The notes under the pieces are model-generated. The model made no database searches and was not told the origin of the DNA. It was given only the letters and a program-made list of their open reading frames with translations. A program made the translations under genes and the position numbers. Below are positions 60,572 through 64,000 of a stretch of 64,000 bases of DNA, piece by piece; position 1 is the first letter of the stretch; every line of letters begins with the position of its first letter. Source of the stretch: Xylanimonas allomyrinae (GTDB taxonomy: Bacteria; Actinomycetota; Actinomycetes; Actinomycetales; Cellulomonadaceae); the NCBI RefSeq assembly GCF_004135345.1, contig NZ_CP035495.1:2108001-2172000 (forward strand), read 5' to 3'.

Positions 60572-62445
60572 TCAACCTTCGTTCGCTAGGGAGCCGGCTG
60601 GCCCGGCGTCGGCGACGGCGGGCATGAAGCCATACCTTCCAACGTTCACGCGCTTCGTGAAGCGGATGTCGAGGGCGTCGGGTGCAAGAGGGTCCAGTGG
60701 ATCGGTGTTCTCCATGACGATGACCTGACCGCCGAAGCCATCCTGGATGTCGCGGTAGAAGGCCCGGACGACTTCCTCTGGTGGCTCGTCGCCAGCCTCT
60801 GCGGCCTGGTCTGGCGGCCGGTAGGTGACGAGGGGCGAGTCGAGCACGACGAACCCAGGGTGCGGCAATTCTCGGTCAATGCAGAATTGGGCGAGGGCGA
60901 GCGCAAATGCGGCGTGCAGGACCGCGCGCACGCCCTTGCCGTGAGCCGAGCGCCGTTGGTCGCCAGCGATGATGTCGAGTTCGTTGCGGTCGTAGCGGAC
61001 GGACGCTGCGGACGGGTAGCCCCATTCTGCGAGACGCTTGGAGATCTCTGCCGAGAACTCTCGTACGGCGGTGAGGCTCAGTCCCGCGACCGCTGTTGCG
61101 ACTTCTGCTTCAGTCTCGTCGGCGATCCGCCGAATCATACCCTCTAGGGTCGTGACTTGCTCATAGAGTCCGAGGTGCTTCTCTATCTCGCTGCGCTTGG
61201 CGAGAAGATCACGAAGGTTCCCCTTCTCGGGGTCATCGTCGCGTCGAGTTCACCTATGCTCTTCTGTAGCACAAATGCGTCTCGACGGGTCTTTCTGATC
61301 GATGCGCGAAGGACCTCTATTCGCGCGTCCAGGCTCTCGATCGTGACGCGAAGATCGTCGAGGAGGCCCCGCGTCTTTCGAGTCTCGGAGTCGACAGAGA
61401 CGCCGAAGCTGGTCGTGTCTTCTCCGCAGTCCATGTTGTGGTGCTGGCTGGACGGCTCCGCGCCGCAGAATACACACGTGCCGCGCCGGAAGTATCCGAG
61501 AAGACTCCCAGCTTCCCGGATCATTCCAAGGCGTGCCAGATCGCTCTCGTACTGCTTCTGCAAGAGTGCGAATCGCTGCCGGAGCGCCGTTGCATCCGAG
61601 TACTCCGATCGCAGGGCGCTGTCTGCCGATTGGATACGATTGTGCTGCTGCAGCAGTTGACCGCGCTGTTCCGTGAGGCTCCCGATCACGGTGCTGTACT
61701 CGTCAATCGTACGGCTGAGCCTGCCGAGCTGCGAAGTGAGCACTGCTGGCTCGGCAACGTCTTGGAGCTGCGACTCAAGTTGGCCGAGCATCCTCTCGAC
61801 GACTTCCTGCCGGGCGCCTCTTAGCCGCTTCTGCTCTTGCGCCGAGGGCACAGCAGTCAATGCGGAGTCATCCTCGCCTGACAGCAAGAGTTTGAGGACT
61901 GAGACCTCCTTTGTCTTGTTGACCGGGTTTCCGCTGAGGCCAGGGGCTTCCTCGGCCTGCATCTCTGTCTCGCCGATGAGGCACAGGCGAGTCAGGTCGC
62001 GAAAGCTGAGCATGTGGGTCTCGTTGCGCGCGTTCTTCCTCACCTGCTTCTCGTCGAGGCCGACTTGGTCGAGAAGGAATCGGGAGACATTCTTGGTGTT
62101 CGCGGCGCTGTGCTTCGCAGCGAGCGTATCGTCTGCAGGGGACGATGGCGCGACGCGGATGTCGGCTCGATAGAGGGAGATCCCGCCGCCATCCACCGAG
62201 CGTGCAAGCGTGATGGGTTCACCGGTGGGGAGCTCAATTCCAAGCAGTACGCGGCTGTACCCCGCTCGTTCGGGGATCTCCTTAAGTTCCTTGGCGCCAA
62301 GAACGAAGTCGATCGCGTCGACGATGAAGGACTTGCCCGTGTCTGAGGGGCCGTGGATGACGGTGACGTGTGGGCTGAAGTCGACCGACGCTGGAGCGGC
62401 ATTGGTGCCAGTTAGCGTCAGGTGTGAAAGCTTGAGTCGACCCAT
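60572..62445 (-). pseudogene. ABC-3C/DUF3732-type ABC ATPase with zinc-hook CxxC, one frameshift
   Basis: Reconstructed length 624 residues. The N terminus has Walker A GPSDTGKS (32-39) after HVTVIHG. A central coiled-coil region carries GTCVFCGAEP (about 320-328), a Rad50-like zinc hook. The C-terminal lobe has the signature-like QRRSAHGKGVRAVLHAAFALALAQ and Walker B GFVVLDSPLVTYRPP, in which Ser follows the Asp, as in DUF3732 ATPases. One base is missing near 61239-61243 (between GELDA and DDPEKGNLRDLLAKR). It is the ATPase of a three-gene conflict system; one-base overlap with the middle component. Confidence 0.8.
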
Positions 62446-62924
62446 CAGATGTCGTTCCCGCTCTCGTGCTGCATGACCTCGAACTCTTCCGACCAGTGTG
62501 AGGAGATCTCCCTCATGCGCTCCCGCAGGAGCGCGTCATCAACGGCGCCGAGTTCTTCAACAACCCAGCGGGCTCGGTCGTGCAAGGCGTGCGCGTAGTC
62601 GCTTTCGAACAGCGCCAGAAAACTCTCAGAAGTCTCGTTGGCCCAGAACTCGATACCACTGTCCTCGGCCGACATCTGAACGAGGCCTGCCCGAATCATG
62701 ACTTGGAGTCCGTCTTCGATGTGCTGTCGCTTCACTCCGAGTTCGCCGACTCGTACCGGGATCGGCGGGTGGAGGCTCTCAGGACCGTCTAGGTCCGCAC
62801 TGTGCAGTAGTCCGTGGTCGAGAAGAACCAGGCGATTGATATCGAGATGTGCGGGGAAGGCTTCAACCAGGATCATCAGAACGCGCATCCCCACTTCGAG
62901 AGGCCCATTGAGGGGGTTACTCAT
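62445..62924 (-). CDS. ABC-3C-type middle component
   Basis: 159 residues, helical. LEVGMRVLMILVEAFPAHLDINRLVLLDHGLLHSADLDGPESLHPPIPVR is the usual beginning of middle components of ABC three-component systems, followed by a winged-helix-like VGELGVKRQHIEDGLQVMIRAGLVQM and a charged C-terminal helix. It is thought to bridge the ATPase and the effector. It overlaps the effector gene by eight bases and the ATPase gene by one (TGATG), so all three are co-translated. Confidence 0.72.
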   Translation of the reverse strand: MSNPLNGPLEVGMRVLMILVEAFPAHLDINRLVLLDHGLLHSADLDGPESLHPPIPVRVGELGVKRQHIEDGLQVMIRAGLVQMSAEDSGIEFWANETSESFLALFESDYAHALHDRARWVVEELGAVDDALLRERMREISSHWSEEFEVMQHESGNDI

Positions 62925-63999
62925 CAGCGGCTACCCACGTCAGTTTGTCGGCGTTGGCTAGCTGATGGCAGATGCCTTGACGATCTTGGAGCTTTGAGAC
63001 CGATATGAGCGCATGGGCGCCAAGATCGAGTTGACCTGACTGCGCGAGAACAGCTCGAAGTCGATCGAGCCCACTGTCGTGGTTCGCATCCGCCGTATCA
63101 ATCACTCCGGTGTAGACGTCGTCTTGGAGCAGTTCGTACGTACCGTCGGGCACGGAGTCCCTCGCGTATAGGCGCAGCGCCTCAGCGGAGTAGAACGCCT
63201 CTCGCTGCCTCTGGAGGTGCGGACCGTACTTGGCGTGTGCGGCAACTGAGCTAGAATCGAAGCAGGATGTGGGATCCTGTTCTTCGTACACGTCTACCAG
63301 TTTTTTGACATAGGTCGCTTCGCCTGGCGCGGGATGCTCCGGGGCACGTCCAACGGGAGGCCGGGCCGGGAGTGCTGTTCCGAACCTTGCGGCGTAGTAT
63401 GGAGTCTTGCGGTGTACGTCGAGCATCTCGTTGAGCTCGAGTGACTGGAACATTGAGAAGTTCAAAGCTTCGGCAAGTTCACGGATGGACTGCAACGCTT
63501 GCTCGTCGTATAGCCGCGTGGCGGCGCCTCTGGCATCGAGTAGTTCGAGGAACTTCTTTCGAAGCTCCGTCGGCTTGCTCAGGAGACGATTGAGCGTCGG
63601 GCCGCACCCCCGTGGCGCGACGAACACGTATCGGTCAGGAAGACGATAGAAGGCGTCCACAACGCCGTGGAAGATCTTCAACATTTCGGGAAATGCGTCG
63701 GATAGAGTGAGCGATCCGTCGTAATGCTTGGCTTGGAAGCAGTCCCATGCGCCTTCAAGGCCCTGGTCGGTCTTGAACGCGGCGACGTCCACTCCCCGGT
63801 CTCCGGAGCCTCCGAGTTGCTTGATTTGCCTATATGAGACGGCGACTCCGGTTGCCCACTCAGTGATGAAGATCTCCCATTCGTCCGGCGAATAGAAGTA
63901 GATGCGGTGCGCCGGGGGCACGGGCGGCCCAGGGAGTGCCGAGTCTGGGGAGCCCGCTGCTGGGGGGACGGGAAAGTCGACAAGATCAGGGGCGCCGTT
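62917..63999 (-). CDS. ABC-3C-type effector with N-terminal restriction-nuclease-like domain, 5' end open
   Basis: At least 334 residues from GTG 63921; the frame stays open to the window edge through a Pro/Ala-rich stretch, so the true start may be outside. The N-terminal domain (FITEWATGVAVSYRQIKQLGGSGDRGVDVAAFK then WDCFQAKHYDG) has the Mrr-like pattern G-D-x-G-x-D (D45) and Q-A-K (63-65) of PD-(D/E)XK nucleases. The C-terminal about 150 residues (YYAARFGTALPARPP, VYEEQDPTSCFDSSSVAAHAKYGPHLQRQREAFYSAEALRLYARD) is the ABC-3C effector-side domain. It is predicted to cut DNA once triggered by the ATPase. Confidence 0.75.
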   Translation of the reverse strand, partial: NGAPDLVDFPVPPAAGSPDSALPGPPVPPAHRIYFYSPDEWEIFITEWATGVAVSYRQIKQLGGSGDRGVDVAAFKTDQGLEGAWDCFQAKHYDGSLTLSDAFPEMLKIFHGVVDAFYRLPDRYVFVAPRGCGPTLNRLLSKPTELRKKFLELLDARGAATRLYDEQALQSIRELAEALNFSMFQSLELNEMLDVHRKTPYYAARFGTALPARPPVGRAPEHPAPGEATYVKKLVDVYEEQDPTSCFDSSSVAAHAKYGPHLQRQREAFYSAEALRLYARDSVPDGTYELLQDDVYTGVIDTADANHDSGLDRLRAVLAQSGQLDLGAHALISVSKLQDRQGICHQLANADKLTWVAADE

Positions 64000-64000
64000 G

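Noticed and set aside
1-64000. CRISPR arrays
   Set aside because: The only regular repeats are short tandem units (6, 11, 12, 13 and 15 bp) without spacers, and no cas genes are present.

Overview
The window comes from a very GC-rich actinobacterium, most likely a cellulolytic-type Micrococcales (Cellulomonas, Cellulosimicrobium or Isoptericola-like). This rests on the roughly 74% GC, the frequent GTG starts with ATGA/GTGA overlaps, an actinobacterial tad gene order, DUF2510 and DUF1918 proteins, and short-chain sugar-acid catabolism. No 16S or marker gene is present, so the genus is an inference.

Layout. 1-8.3 kb: end of an acyl-CoA/AMP ligase, DoxX, an aldehyde dehydrogenase with DUF779 partner and GAF-type regulator (both frameshifted), rhodanese plus SufE, and a bile-acid-type symporter. 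8.3-11.5 kb: kdgK-eda facing an IclR regulator, then a universal stress protein. 11.5-19.5 kb: VKOR, a DUF1918 protein, a DHFR-like reductase, BioY, a VanW-type wall protein, a copper amine oxidase with a repetitive tail, a His-rich membrane protein and a TetR regulator. 19.5-32.7 kb: an AraC and a FadR/GntR regulator, followed by a complete non-phosphorylating L-fucose cluster (ABC importer, lactonase-like hydrolase, aldo/keto reductase, L-fuconate dehydratase, FAH hydrolase, SDR). This runs directly into lutABC, which would burn the L-lactate that the pathway releases. Near-identical ATCGGATGTCTGC operators lie in front of the GntR gene and in the divergent catabolic promoter. 32.7-37.5 kb: SPFH plus ribbon-helix-helix pair, YwiC-like, YibE/F (frameshifted), a zinc-free L36, and small surface or membrane proteins.

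37.9-52.1 kb: a 15-gene, almost gap-free tad (Flp pilus) cluster. It holds a Zn-ribbon-like leader protein, CpaB, a CpaE-TadE fusion, TadE, TadA, TadB, TadC, a histidine kinase/response regulator pair, the Flp pilin, a TadG-like protein, an OmpA-domain lipoprotein, a 460-residue protein with a pilin-type N terminus, and three small membrane or lipoproteins. No prepilin peptidase is in the window.

52.1-64 kb: an accessory region with visibly lower GC in places. It has remnants of a conjugative element (VirD4/TraG tail, DUF4913-like and excisionase-like fragments), a Ycf46-type AAA ATPase with a broken downstream gene, a 3' tRNA-Ala-like fragment with its hairpin terminator (putative att site), an AbiTii/HEPN-type protein, a complete ISAs1-family element with 10-bp target duplications, a PD-(D/E)XK-like small protein, and a three-gene ABC-3C-type conflict system (restriction-nuclease-like effector, middle component, zinc-hook ABC ATPase) that runs off the right edge.

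Quality note: seven single-base losses in five minus-strand genes each remove exactly the base needed to keep the frame. This looks more like consensus error in GC-rich runs than seven independent mutations.
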